Notes: generated from the sequence alone by a model not told the origin. A stretch of 64,000 nucleotides of DNA from Hysterangium stoloniferum (GCA_015178975.1 WHVD01000030.1:124001-188000), one strand, 5' to 3'. Shown: positions 53,977 through 64,000, counted from the stretch's first letter. Made by a program: numbers and translations.

Positions 53977-54511
53977 ATGTCTAGCACCACTTCATCATCT
54001 AAACTCCTGATTTATAAGATTGCTCTAAGCTTCCTCCCATTGTCAACATCCCCCTTTTACGTTGAATGCCTAACAACTCAATCCCTTTCCTCCACATCAT
54101 CAACCACCTTCTTACCTGAACCAAAACCTGTCTACATTTCCAGACAGTATCTTTAAAGCCTTCACAAAGTTGAGATTTGACCTCCATTCATACAAGGAGA
54201 TATGTATTGTCTACATTCACCCATATGAAGAAGACTTTAGGGTCTATCCATATGAGTTTGATCAGCTTGTCCCATGTTATATTCCTACAGTAGACCAGCT
54301 TGTCCTCTGTTACATTCCTACAGCAGATCAGCCTGAGCAAATCTACTATATGGCACAGGAGTGGAGATCATCACAGTCCTTATATCATATTGTTAGGTCC
54401 CAGAAGACTTTGTATGGGAAAAGCCTTATTGGTTCAAACCTCCCGAGTTTGTCACACAGTTCAGGAGCATGTTCTTCTCCTGGTGTTGACTACTCTATGT
54501 TCAATGTATGA
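53977..54511 (+). pseudogene. element E gene, copy 2, frameshifted
   Basis: Starts MSSTTSSSKLL, matching MFNTASSSKVT of copy 1. The first frame stops near 54151. The homologous core then continues in the next frame: RFDLHSYKEICIVYIHPYEE, FRVYPYEFDQ, QIYYMAQEWRSSQS. A 39-bp segment (LVPCYIPTVDQ / LVLCYIPTADQ) is duplicated in tandem near 54260-54330. The C-terminal Arg-rich end of copy 1 is not conserved. Unknown function. Confidence 0.55.
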
Positions 54512-54577
54512 TATCTGATGAATGAGTGAATATGATGCTGTGTTGGGTCAAAGAGTGAGCAGGTTCTCTTTGTCTGT

Positions 54578-54920
54578 TGTTAAAATTGATACCCTAGAAT
54601 GTAGTTCTCAGTCTCATATATTCGTAGTATAACGGACTCTGCAATAGGTACCTAGAATGTAGTTCTAGTACATGCAAGATTAGTTAAGGAAATGGTCTAT
54701 TTGATAAATAGACGGCTCACCTCAGTCTTGTATATTCATAGTATAACGGACTGAGGCAAAGCTATAATTGACACCCAATATATATGTGTGTGACAGTCAA
54801 TGTGACTGTGATTAGTACAGAGGATGTGATGGAGGCAAAGGGAATATTCATTTGCCTGGTTTCAGATTCAGTCATCCTTAATGCATGTAGAAGCATATGT
54901 GGTGTCTCTCTTCCTCAACA
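54578..54920 (-). repeat. copia 3' LTR (343 bp)
   Basis: Direct repeat of 60930-61272. The solo LTR at 10394 is a relative. Confidence 0.93.
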
Positions 54921-54949
54921 CTCCTCCTCACTGCAGTACTCCTCTGTTA

Positions 54950-57804
54950 TTTGTGCCTATTTTAGGCCTAAAAATCCGCGAAGACATGTGAATTGTGGGC
55001 CCTCAAGTGCTTTTGTGAATATATCTGATAAGTTATCTTTGGTGTGGATGTATTTGAGTTTTAGTTCTCCAGATGCGGCACATTCTCGTAGAAAATGATA
55101 CTTAATATCTATATGTTTCACTCAATCATGTAGAAGTGGATCCTCTGAGAGGCAGATGGTGGCATTGTTATCGCAATGGATGGTTGTGGGTTTGTTGAAA
55201 GGTATGTTGATACCTCAAAGCACCGAACGTAGCCAGGAGTTTTCCTTTGCAGCAGAGAATGCTGCAATATATTCAGCTTCACATGATGATGCTGCGATGG
55301 TTTTTTGTTTGTGGGCGCTCCAGGATATGACACCTGAGCCTAGAGAGAATGTGAACCCCCCCCCACACTTCTATGGGTGTCGAGGCAATTTGCCCAATCA
55401 GAGTCGCTATGACCCAATAGAGTGACCGGGTCAGTGCCCCCCAAGTGTAGTTGTAGATTTCTGGTGCCTTTGAGATACCAGACAACCCGAATGGCAGCAG
55501 TCCAATGCTCATATGAGTAACAGTCAAGATATTGGGAGAGCTGTTGTACAGCATAGGATATGTCAGGGCGGGTGGAGATGGCAAGGTATAGAAGCGAGCC
55601 TACAAGTGAGCGGTAAGGGGGCTTAAAGAGGTAAGATTGGTCATCTGGAGGGAGGGAAGAATGGAGGGTGTGCCGTAGTTTTAGGCCTGGGGCCATAGGG
55701 ATAGACACTGGTGCAGAATCTGCTTGTCCAAACTGAGAGACTATGTGATCAATGAGGGCAGTCTGGGACAATTTGACAAGAGAATTTGGTCTGTCCCATT
55801 TGACAGCAATGCCAACGACAAAATTGACAGTACCGAGATCTGATATGCTCCAGGCTGACTTCATTTGTTGTTTGAAGCGGTCATTTTCAGCCTCAGTAGA
55901 GGCAATAGATAAGAAATAATCGACATGGACAGCCACAATGATGATTCCCGAAGTAGTCTTTTGGTAATAGATGCAGTCTTTTGGTAATAGATGCAGGGTT
56001 TACTGGGCAATGGAGTAAAACCCCAGTTGAGCATTTTCTCATGCATTGTGCGATTCCAAATGTGACCAGCTTGTTTCATACCATATGGTCCTCATATGAC
56101 CTTCCAGACCCACAATTCTTTTCCTGGCTCTTCGAAACCTTCAGGCTGGAACATGAATTGTGTTTCATTATCTGGAAGCAAGCCATATAAGAAAACTGTT
56201 TTGACATCGATTTGTTGGGCATCCCACCCTAAATGTGCTGCTAAGTGCAGTAAAATGTGCCAGGATTCCATACAAGCTGTAGGTGAAGTCGTCTTATCAT
56301 AGTCACATCCATATACTTGCTCGAAACCTTTAAAAATGAGCCTCGTTTTTGGACGATAAACTTCGCCAGCAGCATTCCGTTTTATATGAAAAATTGGCTT
56401 CCCTTTGTGCACCTTGGTACCGATGGGAATTTCTGAAGGTGGTACAAGTTCGTATACTCCCATCTCTTTCAGCAATTGAAGTTCCTCTTGATAGCTGGTG
56501 CACCATGCTTCCTTTTGGGGGGAGTTTTTTGTTTCATCCCATGTACGAGGGTCTGTTTCGTATGGTGTGGGGCCATTGGATACAGGTAAGCTTGAGATTG
56601 CAGTTAATTCATCGGCATCGGACTCTCCTGGGTGGCGAAAACTGTTGAGCATGGTGCACAGCTCATCCGCAACATTAACATTGGGGGGGTCACCATCGTG
56701 TAACTGCTGAATGTCTAGGTGGCATTGTTCCCGTTGGGCACAGACATGTGCAGCACTCACTATGGCATCCTGGACTGCGGTCTCCAGCCGTGAAGGATGA
56801 TTAGGGAGACGTGCTGCTATCCGAGTGGAGTGCCAAATGCCATCATTGGGAATAGGTGCTGGGGCATCATCTGGGATGGGAAATGGTGGAGGCACAGCAC
56901 CATTGGGTGGTAGAGGTGGAGGTGCAGGGTCGTTGGGTGGCAGGAGTGGAGGTGCAGTGTCGTTGGGTTGCGGTATAGGCATGATGGGTTCCAACTCCTC
57001 AATCTCTGAGGGTTGAAGGGGTGGCATTACTATCTGTGGGAGTGTGATGTTATGTGATGGTAAGGCAGACACGGTGGGTTGGGATATGCATAGGTGACCA
57101 TTGTGGCTTTCAAGGAATTTCACGTGGTAAGAAGTGTATATCTGCTTGGTTTTTGGGTCATAGCAGTGGTATGCCTTTGAATTTGGCTCATATCCAAGTA
57201 GGATACATTCTATTGATCGTTCATATATTTTTGGATTATTTTTGTTGAGTATGAGGACGAATGCCCGACAGCCAGCCTCTCGCAGGTAAGAGAGATCTGG
57301 TTTGCGACCATACCATAATTCCCAAGGGGTTCTCCCTTTTGATTGTTGGGTCGTTGTCTTACCATGTACATGAGCTGCAGTGAGGTAAAATTCTTCCCAA
57401 AATTGGGGAGGTAATCCTGCATATAAGTGGATAGTCTGAGCTTTGCCCATTAGTGTGCGGTGCATCCGCTCGATGCGGCCTATATGTGCTGAGGTATAAG
57501 GTGCAGTGAACTCATGTGTAGTACCTTGAGATTCTAGCCATTGGTGCATTTCATTGGTTTTTAATTCTCCATTGTCTGTCCTGTAAATGCCAACTTTCAA
57601 CCCAGTTTCCATTTCTCGTGCATGCTCCCAATGTTGGAGTGCACGAAAAGCATTGCTCTTGTTTTTAAGGGGGATAGACCATGGAAAGCTTGAGTAATCA
57701 TCTACGATATTCATTATATACAGTGATCCTGTGTGAGACACTACATCATTTGGTCCTGCCAGATCCACCCAGATTTTTCCACCTTATGCCCATCTCCCTG
57801 TGTT
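54950..57804 (-). pseudogene. copia integrase, reverse transcriptase and RNase H
   Basis: Integrase core from about 57780: VDLAGPND...VDDYSSF, RTDNGELKTNE, then IGRIERMHRTLMGKAQ (D, D, E all present), and a Pro-rich linker (PPLLPPNDPAPPPLPPNG). RT follows in the same frame (IFHIKRNAAGEVYRPKTRLI, QIDVKTVFLYG) until a frame break near 56092. The next frames hold MKQAGHIWNRTMHEKMLNWG, then AVHVDYFLSIAS where the YVDD-type box reads VDY, so the second Asp is lost. LGTVNFVVGI and PYRSLVGSLLYLAISTRPDI follow. RNase H (CEAEYIAAFSAAKE, IHTKDNLSDIFTKAL) lies in another frame near 55300-55000. The element cannot replicate on its own. Confidence 0.9.
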
Positions 57805-58423
57805 CACGTTTTTGGTACTGAGTTCTTGGTCTGTTTGCCAAGGATGCAAAAATCACATTTGGGAGGAGGCTGGCAGGTAGAATTTGGTGTACCTCTAATA
57901 ATGCCATTATTGATCATATCAGTGATGGATTGGTAGTTTGCATGACCTAGACAGCAGTGCCAAGTAGCAATATCTGGGGCACCATGGGTATAGAGTGCGT
58001 GTTCGACTGTGGCAGACTCGAGTGATAGTGAATATAAATCTTTGTGGGAGAGTAAAGAGCCACATGCAATGGTTGCACCTGAGTTGGCGGTCAGCCAGCA
58101 TGATGATGCATTAAAGTGTGCCACAATCTTGGAGTCCCTGGTAATACATCTAACTGAAATGAGATGGACCGAGGCAGTCGGGATATAAAGGACATCGCGA
58201 AGGGTAATATGTACTCCCCTACTGACGTGAATGTGGACATCACCCATGCCAATTGCTAATACATAGGATCCCCTGAGTCCTTTGACAGGTTGCGGTGGAA
58301 TGGGTCGCAAGGTTTTGAAGTCAAGGGGATCTGGTGTGACATGTATGCTTGCACAGTGGTGATCCAGGCTGGACTGCTCTTTCCCTATGAAGAAAAACAT
58401 TTATTTCAACTATCAAATTCTAA
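57805..58423 (-). pseudogene. copia protease end and GAG-pre-integrase domain
   Basis: Minus frame 58400-57804 reads ASIHVTPDPLDFKTLRPIPP, VLAIGMGDVHIHVSRGVHIT and LRDVLYIPTASVHLISV, then the zinc-binding HHCC segment WHCCLGHANYQSI...CDFCILGKQTK. The protease active site (normally DSGAS) reads DHHCAS, so it is lost. A TGA stop lies between this part and integrase at about 57804. Confidence 0.85.
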
Positions 58424-58431
58424 GCATGTAA

Positions 58432-59136
58432 ATGACCACTGGCAAGAACCAAATGCTGAGATCTTTGATGACCCCGAGTAGTTCAAAACCTGGTCAAAGA
58501 CCTGCAAGTCTGGAACCACCCCGTAACGTCACCATGAGGAAGTCTTCATTGACTTTTCAAAAACCAGCTCCTCCCAGAAGTTCTGTCGAAGCAGTAGCTG
58601 GACCGTCAATGGATTCCCCTCCAAGTCCACGAGAAGAACATCCGTCAACTGAGCAGTTGAACATCCCCGGAGCTAATGTTGAAACTACCCGTGCTCCTGA
58701 ACCCGTTCTCTCGTTCCCGCCTAAACAGGTCATCCTTAAGCAATTATTTAGGGGTCATATGATTTACGCCCAGCCCATCGACTTACAATGGGATGCGTAC
58801 TACGCCGACCGAATTTCTACGGATCAGGTTACTCCCTATTCTCTTATATCACCATCCTCATCCATACCCAAGCCTCCTCCAGCACCGCAGCCAATCTCAC
58901 CCCTCCGCACGTCACCTGACCCTCTCGTCACCTCCCACTCTACTCCGATGCCTTTGGTCCCTGCGGTGTCTAACATTCCCCTCACTTCCTTGACAACGCG
59001 GAGTCCACCACCCGCCTCTCCCTACTCCCCTTGCATTTCTCTGGGAAACCCCATTCAGCATCCTAACGATACATTAATGGATATTGATCACCCTATCCCG
59101 GAAGTTCTCGCAACACCTATGGAGGAAGTCCTCTAA
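58432..59136 (+). CDS. Pro/Ser/Thr-rich protein remnant in the LTR-C element (234 aa open)
   Basis: Open frame starting MTTGKNQMLRSLMTPSSSK and ending in IPEVLATPMEEVL. It is Pro-rich throughout except for a compact segment KQVILKQLFRGHMIYAQPID, LQWDAYYADR. Shorter frames follow, e.g. 59504-59785 with LRLAEDIERVELSMFRSLLV. By position before a polypurine tract and LTR it is retrotransposon sequence, perhaps an unusual gag or a third ORF. I cannot name the domain. Confidence 0.4.
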   Translation: MTTGKNQMLRSLMTPSSSKPGQRPASLEPPRNVTMRKSSLTFQKPAPPRSSVEAVAGPSMDSPPSPREEHPSTEQLNIPGANVETTRAPEPVLSFPPKQVILKQLFRGHMIYAQPIDLQWDAYYADRISTDQVTPYSLISPSSSIPKPPPAPQPISPLRTSPDPLVTSHSTPMPLVPAVSNIPLTSLTTRSPPPASPYSPCISLGNPIQHPNDTLMDIDHPIPEVLATPMEEVL

Positions 59137-60077
59137 GTGCCTCTCTCAGCCACAGACGTCTCCAAGGAACCCCCCCCCGGCAATGGAAGCCTTCAAGGAG
59201 CCTCCCCCCTTAAGCGAAAAAGCAAAAGGGAAATGAAGAACCGATACTCAGGCCGACGAGCCCCTTGTCATGGACCCCCCCCCGGCCCACCCCATTCGCA
59301 GCCTCCCGCTGCAGCCGTCCTCTCCCCTCCACTCTGAGGATACGGCTGGCCCCTCCCGTCCCTTCCAGTCAAGTTGGATGTGCGTGTCCATTAATTACCC
59401 CTCCGACATCTTCACTGTGGGATGCACATTAACGTGACTGGGACCAACCCTGCGGCACCCCCTTCTTAAAGGGCATATCCAGGGGTATAGTGGGTCTCTC
59501 ACATTGTCGGACCGCATGAGTGCATTTTATTTATGCGTCAACGACCCTAAGGAACAGCTGCGTTTAGCGGAGGATATCGAACGGGTGGAACTCTCCATGT
59601 TTCGGTCCTTACTTGTCAACTCTTCTTGTGTTCTTCCTGACCACACACCAACCCACTCTGCAGTGGACCTCGTTGACTTGTTGGAGCAACTGTTGCCGGA
59701 TTCGGACACCTCGAGAGGAATCCCCCCTGGGGGAGACATGAGCTCCACACCGCTCATCACTACCCCACCATCACTACACCCTTGACCCCCTCTCATTGCC
59801 CATATTACTGATGCTTCTGCTGATCGCGTTCGCGCCATAATTTGAATGTGCCAGAAGGCCTACGGTCGTTGGGTCTCGTCGATCCAAAAACTGGATGGGT
59901 TGACATCCGCCAATGACGCTTCAAGGCAGGAGGACATCGCTCTTTCCTTTCGTGCCAAGCATCTCGCCTGGGGCAACGCTATCCTACACCTTGGGGGTTC
60001 ATCGCAGGACGCATGGGGAGGAGTTCCAAGCGTCCTTCGACATCTTCTTTGACATAGCTCTTCGACCTGGGGGGCAC

Positions 60078-60671
60078 TGTGAGAGGTATGGTGAAATACA
60101 CTCAGGAAATATAGTTGGATGAGCTCTTACTATATTTCCTTTATTATTTCTATTTTCTCTCTTTTATTATATCTATAATTAGTTCGATGACCTATGTATG
60201 TGGTACATCGACTCTTGTGGGCGCACACACGCCAGACTTATGTATTCTAGCGCCCGTAGTTTAGAACTCAGACACTTTTTACACCGCAACCACGACTTAC
60301 CCAGACACCCATTAGTGTCCTGTAAGTTGTGATTGGTGTATCGTCTTGACCGTCACAGACAGGCTTTAGCTATCTACTCTATCAGAGTTTCGAACTGTAC
60401 CAGTCGAAACTCAATCCTTATCGCAACTCGCATGGACCACATCCACGCTATTCTATTATTCGACTCTCTAGTACTCTACTTTACTCTCGAGCAGTCATTC
60501 AGAATTGCACTTGACAGTCGATTCTACTTATTCGTTTAGCTCTCTACCTTATTCTAGATAGCTACTTCCTTCTACCATATTGAACTAAGTAGTCAATACA
60601 TCTTAGTGTCGTACCTAAACGGTCGATATTCTTCGTATATAGAACAGTTAGAACTTCCACTACTCTTCACA
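60078..60671 (+). repeat. LTR family C copy 2 (594 bp)
   Basis: TGTGAGAGGTATGGTG to ACTACTCTTCACA, close to C1 at 30073. It lacks about 37 bp present in C1 near its 3' end. No matching duplication (ggcac / gtcag). Confidence 0.9.
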
Positions 60672-60929
60672 GTCAGGGATGGGGACAGTGCCAAGGGCAT
60701 AGGAGATCAACCCTGTGATTGTAAGGTAGTGTTTTGCACTACGGTACCACTCCTTATAATTTCCTTCAGACTTGTCAAGTTTAGCCTCTGTGTAAGCAAG
60801 GGATGTCTGCAAGAGAGGGATAAGGGGGTGATTGCTGTAGTATTGGACATGTTGTAGACCAACAAAAAAAATGCCTCAAGACGCCAGAAAGGTAGGTGAT
60901 TTCAATAGGGACACAATAGGCCCATAACC
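60672..60929 (-). pseudogene. copia gag N-terminus and leader
   Basis: Minus strand next to the 5' LTR: GGTTATGGGCC, about 70 bp of leader, then a start MSNTTAITP and, after a small frame change, KLDKSEGNYKEWYRSAKHYL, TITGLISYALGTVPIPD. This is the first part of a copia Gag (UBN2/DUF4219-like). It is cut at PIPD by the LTR-C element. Confidence 0.78.
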
Positions 60930-61272
60930 TGTTAAAATTGATACCCTAGAATGTAGTTCTCAGTCTCATATATTCGTAGTATAACGGACTCTGCAATAGG
61001 TACCTAGAATGTAGTTCTAGTACATGCAAGATTAGTTAAGGAAATGGTCTATTTGATAAATAGACGGCTCACCTCAGTCTCGTATATTCGTAGTATCACG
61101 GACTGAGGCAAAGCTATAATTGACACCCAATATATATGTGTGTGACAGTCAATGTGACTGTGATTAGTACAGAGGATCTGATGGAGGCAAAGGGAATATT
61201 TGTTTGCCTGGTTTTGGATTCAGTCATCCTTAATGCATGTAGAAGCATATGCAATGTCTCTCTTCCTCAACA
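60930..61272 (-). repeat. copia 5' LTR (343 bp)
   Basis: Direct repeat of 54578-54920; about 97% identical by eye. Differences are mostly C/T and G/A changes. Confidence 0.93.
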
Positions 61273-62303
61273 TCTGTACCTTCACATCCTCATCTCATGC
61301 ATACCTGGAGCATGTCTAATTGTAGTTCTCTGTGATGAGATCCAGTATGAAACTTATTAACCCTACTATTCAACTGGCAATCACTGTGATTTGATGCCCT
61401 TTATCCTTACTCATGTCTATCATTTGACCTTTCTCTTACTCATCACAACTCACCATTTCCCCATTTATCTATAATTCTTTAGTAATTCTCTTCTGATGTT
61501 CTCACATGCCACACACATGCTTTATTTCTTCTTTCTTATTGGACAGTTGCCATATGGTTCAGTGCAGTCCCCCTCTATTATTCACAGCTTTACTAACATT
61601 CTTACTAATGATGACTCAGGTACAATGACTTGCACCATATCACATTGTTATTGTGTTGTCATTTGTACATGTTTGTTTTAATCTTTGTTCCCTCATATAT
61701 ATAAGGGTCTTTCTTTTGCTCACTGTTGAACAAGCAATTTCATTATACATATCTCATTTCAAAGCTCATTCTTAAGAACAGTCTCTTAAGTCTTATTCTT
61801 TCTCTTACTCATAATCTTACTCTGTGTTAGAATCCCTGTCATTTTAGACCCCTGCAACCTGTTTTTAGTTCCTATAACTCTCCATCATCCTACTATCAGT
61901 ATCCCACTCATGGTAGCACCACTTGCAATGCTCCTGACACTTGTTTTTGTATAGTTTGACCCTTTAGCTTTCTGTTCTGTGTCTGTCCCATTTTCTCCCC
62001 CATCACCATCTCCCTGTATATGTCTCACTTGCCACCTCAGACCTTTTTAGTATTGTTTAGTACTTTACATTTAGTCTCCCCACCTTGTCATTGACTTCGT
62101 ATGATCCATTTCACCCTTCCCTTCCTTGATTGGCCCTGCAGTCATCCGTCTCAATGTAGTATAAAGTTTTTTTCATGTATGCTACAATTCCTCAGTTCAA
62201 AAATCAACTTAGATTACCCTCTACTAGTTCTCAATCTCTTTCCTCCCTTCTCAATACTCTCAAAGACATTTTTGGCAAGCTGTGAACTCTTACCTTATGA
62301 CTC

Positions 62304-62417
62304 TGTTAGAAGTCATAGTGTTGCACATCATTGACACTCGGCTATTTCATACTTTACAGTAGCTTAGTCATCATAAATAAACTTTGTCTATTTTCACTAT
62401 ACTGTCAACATCGTACA
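62304..62417 (+). repeat. mini-copia 5' LTR (114 bp)
   Basis: Perfectly delimited by the target duplication on the left and the primer-binding-like site on the right. Confidence 0.92.
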
Positions 62418-62477
62418 GGTTATGGGCCCCGCCCCATTGCTTTAAAGAGTCACATTAATACTATCTCATTATCCTAT

Positions 62478-63289
62478 GTATGTCCAACATCAACGCCTTA
62501 CTTGCAAGTATCCCAAAACTCTCAGGTGATAACTACCACGAATGGAAGTTTTCACTGTCATTGGTTTTACATAAAACATGCTGGATCATGGAGTGTTGTT
62601 AGTGGTGGAGCAAAGGCACCTAAAGATGAGAATATAAGGAGTATTTGGAATGGGAAAAGCATTCGGAGGATGGTTGTTGGACTCACAATCACATCAAGCC
62701 AACAATCATATATTTGGGATTGCACTACTGGACCAGAGGCATGGCAAGCACTTGCAAAAATCTATCAGGCAATTAATTGGGCCAATCAGATTTCATTGAA
62801 ATGCCAGCTCTATATGTACCAGCATGATGTCAAAAAACCAGTGATGGAATATGTCCATGGTATTTTGACACTTGCTTCGCAGCTTTGAGTGATTGGAGTT
62901 GAGTTACATGATGAGGATGTGCTGGATGTCCTCATCTATTGTTTTCTCCAGAATTTAGTGCAGTAGCAACTGCTCTTATGCAGCACATGGGATCACTTAC
63001 TGGTGAAGAAATTTCCACAGTGCTGGTAGAAGAAGAAAGCCATCTAAAAGGGTGGAAAGAAAATGAGAATCAGATTGCCATGAAAATGAAAATCGACTCA
63101 CCAAATGGGCAACAGCCGAAGAATTGCTATAGGTGCAATGGTGAAGGTCACATTGTGTGTTTTTGTCCCATGCCGAGGCCAGTTGGTTCGTCTTCAAGTG
63201 GATTACCTACCGAAAACCTGGAGATCCCCACTGATAGCACAGGGAAGAGTGCTTATGTTTTGCATGTTCGAAATCGTTGTGTGGACTAG
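62478..63289 (+). pseudogene. copia-type gag, frameshifted
   Basis: Start MSNINALLASIPKLSGDNYH, EWKFSLSLVLH, then a frame change near 62575 into SWSVVSGGAKAPKDE, IWDCTTGPEAWQALAKIYQA and PVMEYVHGILTLASQL (UBN2-type Gag core). A TGA at 62886 and another frame change lead to LMQHMGSLTGEEISTVLVEE and the CCHC knuckle CYRCNGEGHIVCFCP, ending before NRCVD-stop at 63289. The gag runs in the correct order to a natural-looking stop with nothing of pol behind it, so the element lost pol or never had it. Confidence 0.82.
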
Positions 63290-63611
63290 GAGTTGTGAGC
63301 AGGGCTCCAAGGTCCAGCATTTTTTTAATCTGGAAGGTTGGGGGAATGCATTCTAGGAGCGAGGATGCTCTGAGGTTCGGTTCAATGCCAAATGTACCAG
63401 ACAGATATATATTGCATCTAGTGGGCACAGCAGGTTTCTCAAAATATTTGAGCAGAATCTGTGTCTAGTGGGTGCAGTGGTTTTTTCGTGTCAATTTTTG
63501 GACGGATTTTGTGTCAAGTGGGCACATTTTTCTTTGTGTTAAAAGGATGTTTAATCTTTGGCTGGTATGTATGGATCTACTATGGGCTCTCAACGACATG
63601 CAAAGTAGGCA
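63290..63611 (+). other. non-coding 3' interior of the mini-copia
   Basis: GT-rich tract with a loose repeat GTGTCTAGTGGGTGCAG / GTGTCAAGTGGGCACAT near 63460-63530. No pol sequence and no clear polypurine tract before the LTR (CAAAGTAGGCA). Confidence 0.6.
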
Positions 63612-63725
63612 TGTTAGAAGTCATGGTGTTGCACATCATTGACACTCAGCTATTTCATACTTTACAGTAGCTTAGTCATCATAAATAAACTTTGTCTGTT
63701 TTCACTATACTGTCAACATCGTACA
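63612..63725 (+). repeat. mini-copia 3' LTR (114 bp)
   Basis: Three A/G differences from the 5' LTR; followed by the target duplication gactc. Confidence 0.92.
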
Positions 63726-64000
63726 GACTCTTAGTATTTTGGCCCCCTGGTTGATTGAGCTAAGTGTTGATCTTCATATTTATTGTACTATTTGCTCTGT
63801 TTGAAATACCAGAGCATCCTAACAGTTCATGTGAGGGTGCAACACATAAGTTGAAGCCAAGCTCCACTACATTTATAGAGTCAGACCTCCCAACTAGTAC
63901 AATCTCTATTGTCAGCCCCTCATTGGCTCATTTCATATTATCAGCCCCTTCAACTTAGAGCCTTCCTCCCCCATCTTGCTTAGACCTTCAGTTAGGAATA

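Larger units (their letters stand above)
58424..60671 (+). mobile_element. 3' part of an LTR-C element inside copia gag
   Basis: Ends in a full LTR-C (60078-60671) preceded by a purine tract ACCTGGGGGGCAC that fits a polypurine tract, so 58424-60077 should be internal sequence of the LTR-C retrotransposon. No 5' LTR, and the bases after the LTR (gtcag) have no partner on the left, so it did not arrive as a simple intact insertion. Contains the Pro/Ser-rich frame at 58432. Confidence 0.65.
54578..61272 (-). mobile_element. Ty1/copia retrotransposon, full length with two LTRs
   Basis: LTRs 54578-54920 and 60930-61272 (343 bp each, TGTTAAAATTGATACC to TCTTCCTCAACA) differ at about 11 positions by eye. 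A perfect 5-bp duplication tctgt flanks the whole (54573-54577, 61273-61277). The coding strand is minus, so the 60930 LTR is the 5' LTR; next to it lies GGTTATGGGCC (reverse of 60918-60929), a primer-binding-like site. Gag start, integrase, RT and RNase H are present but broken, and most of gag plus the start of protease are replaced by a piece of an LTR-C element (58424-60671). Confidence 0.93.
53637..61824 (+). mobile_element. element E copy 2, split by F and by a copia retrotransposon
   Basis: Pieces 53637-53660, 53858-54577 and 61273-61824 are collinear with E copy 1: start TGTAGAGAGTCCAATTGG, TATA-like CATATATATTTTGGCAC, a degraded gene, then the conserved tail with TATATATAAGGGTC and TTGAACAAGCAATTTC. 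The end is cut by LTR-H copy 3 at 61825. The copia target duplication tctgt lies in E sequence on both sides. Confidence 0.8.
62304..63725 (+). mobile_element. gag-only copia mini-element with 114-bp LTRs
   Basis: LTRs 62304-62417 and 63612-63725 are 114 bp each (TGTTAGAAGTCATAG to CAACATCGTACA) and differ at three positions, all A/G. A perfect 5-bp duplication gactc flanks it (62299-62303, 63726-63730). GGTTATGGGCCCC directly after the left LTR is a primer-binding-like site. The 1.19-kb interior holds only gag; there is no protease, integrase or RT. This fits non-autonomous TRIM or TR-GAG type elements. Confidence 0.9.
61825..63990 (+). mobile_element. LTR family H copy 3, split by a mini-copia element
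   Basis: TGTTAGAATCCCTGTC start; pieces 61825-62303 and 63731-63990 are collinear with H1 and H2 and include the shared block at about 63833-63868. The end reads CTTAGACCTTCAGTTAGG, degraded or just beyond recognition at the window edge. Confidence 0.82.

Overview
The window looks like a gene-poor, transposon-saturated piece of a basidiomycete genome, most likely an agaricomycete. The evidence is the short (51-61 bp) GT-AG introns, the fungal protein families present (Erf2-type DHHC palmitoyltransferase, GPI-anchored cupredoxin, endopolyphosphatase, Bem46-type hydrolase) and the agaricomycete style of the mobile elements (Ty3/gypsy chromoviruses, Ty1/copia, Tc1/mariner, and Crypton-type tyrosine-recombinase elements with a GCR1_C-like tail). 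A large repeat-rich mushroom genome of the Tricholoma type is a reasonable guess, but the sequence does not prove it. I saw no prokaryotic features, rRNA, convincing tRNA or CRISPR. The LTR family letters (A, B, C, E, F, G, H, J, K, L, T) are my own labels for repeats recognised by comparing copies inside this window; they are not database names.

Layout. 0-6 kb: gypsy pol and gag-pro fragments with LTR-H and LTR-A insertions. 6-10 kb: a decayed Crypton carrying a TIR element (K) and a solo LTR (B). 10-17 kb: LTR-B and LTR-H copies, two gypsy gag fragments and a possible broken gene with a 7-residue repeat. 17-23 kb: a nest of LTRs (H contains G, which contains J; then B with J) and several minisatellites. 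23-26 kb: a gypsy integrase/chromodomain tail, Cys-rich or charged gene fragments, and LTRs A and B. 27.8-28.8 kb: an intact host gene for a TMEM163-like membrane protein. 29.1-34.9 kb: a second Crypton wedged between a broken endopolyphosphatase gene and a broken Bem46-like gene, itself hit by three solo LTR-like elements (C, C' and E). 37-44 kb: copia-like LTR remnants, then LTR-B split by a Tc1 element, which is itself split by LTR-A and LTR-T. 46.7-51.3 kb: the only other gene-like island, with an intact DHHC palmitoyltransferase and an intact GPI-anchored cupredoxin. 52-64 kb: LTR remnants, an E element split by a 6.7-kb copia retrotransposon, and an LTR-H split by a 1.4-kb gag-only copia mini-element.

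Most insertions could be fixed to the base by target-site duplications (4 or 5 bp; TA for Tc1), so the order of insertion can be reconstructed. Old copies have lost CpG dinucleotides by C-to-T and G-to-A change, while a few copies (LTR-A at 1293 and 24647, J at 18427) keep them and look young. The three intact host genes have no apparent operon or pathway relation. The most interesting material is (i) element E, whose 1.4-kb unit carries a small gene conserved at protein level between two diverged copies, (ii) a short sequence block shared by four otherwise unlike LTR families, (iii) the gag-only copia element with 114-bp LTRs, and (iv) the two Crypton copies.
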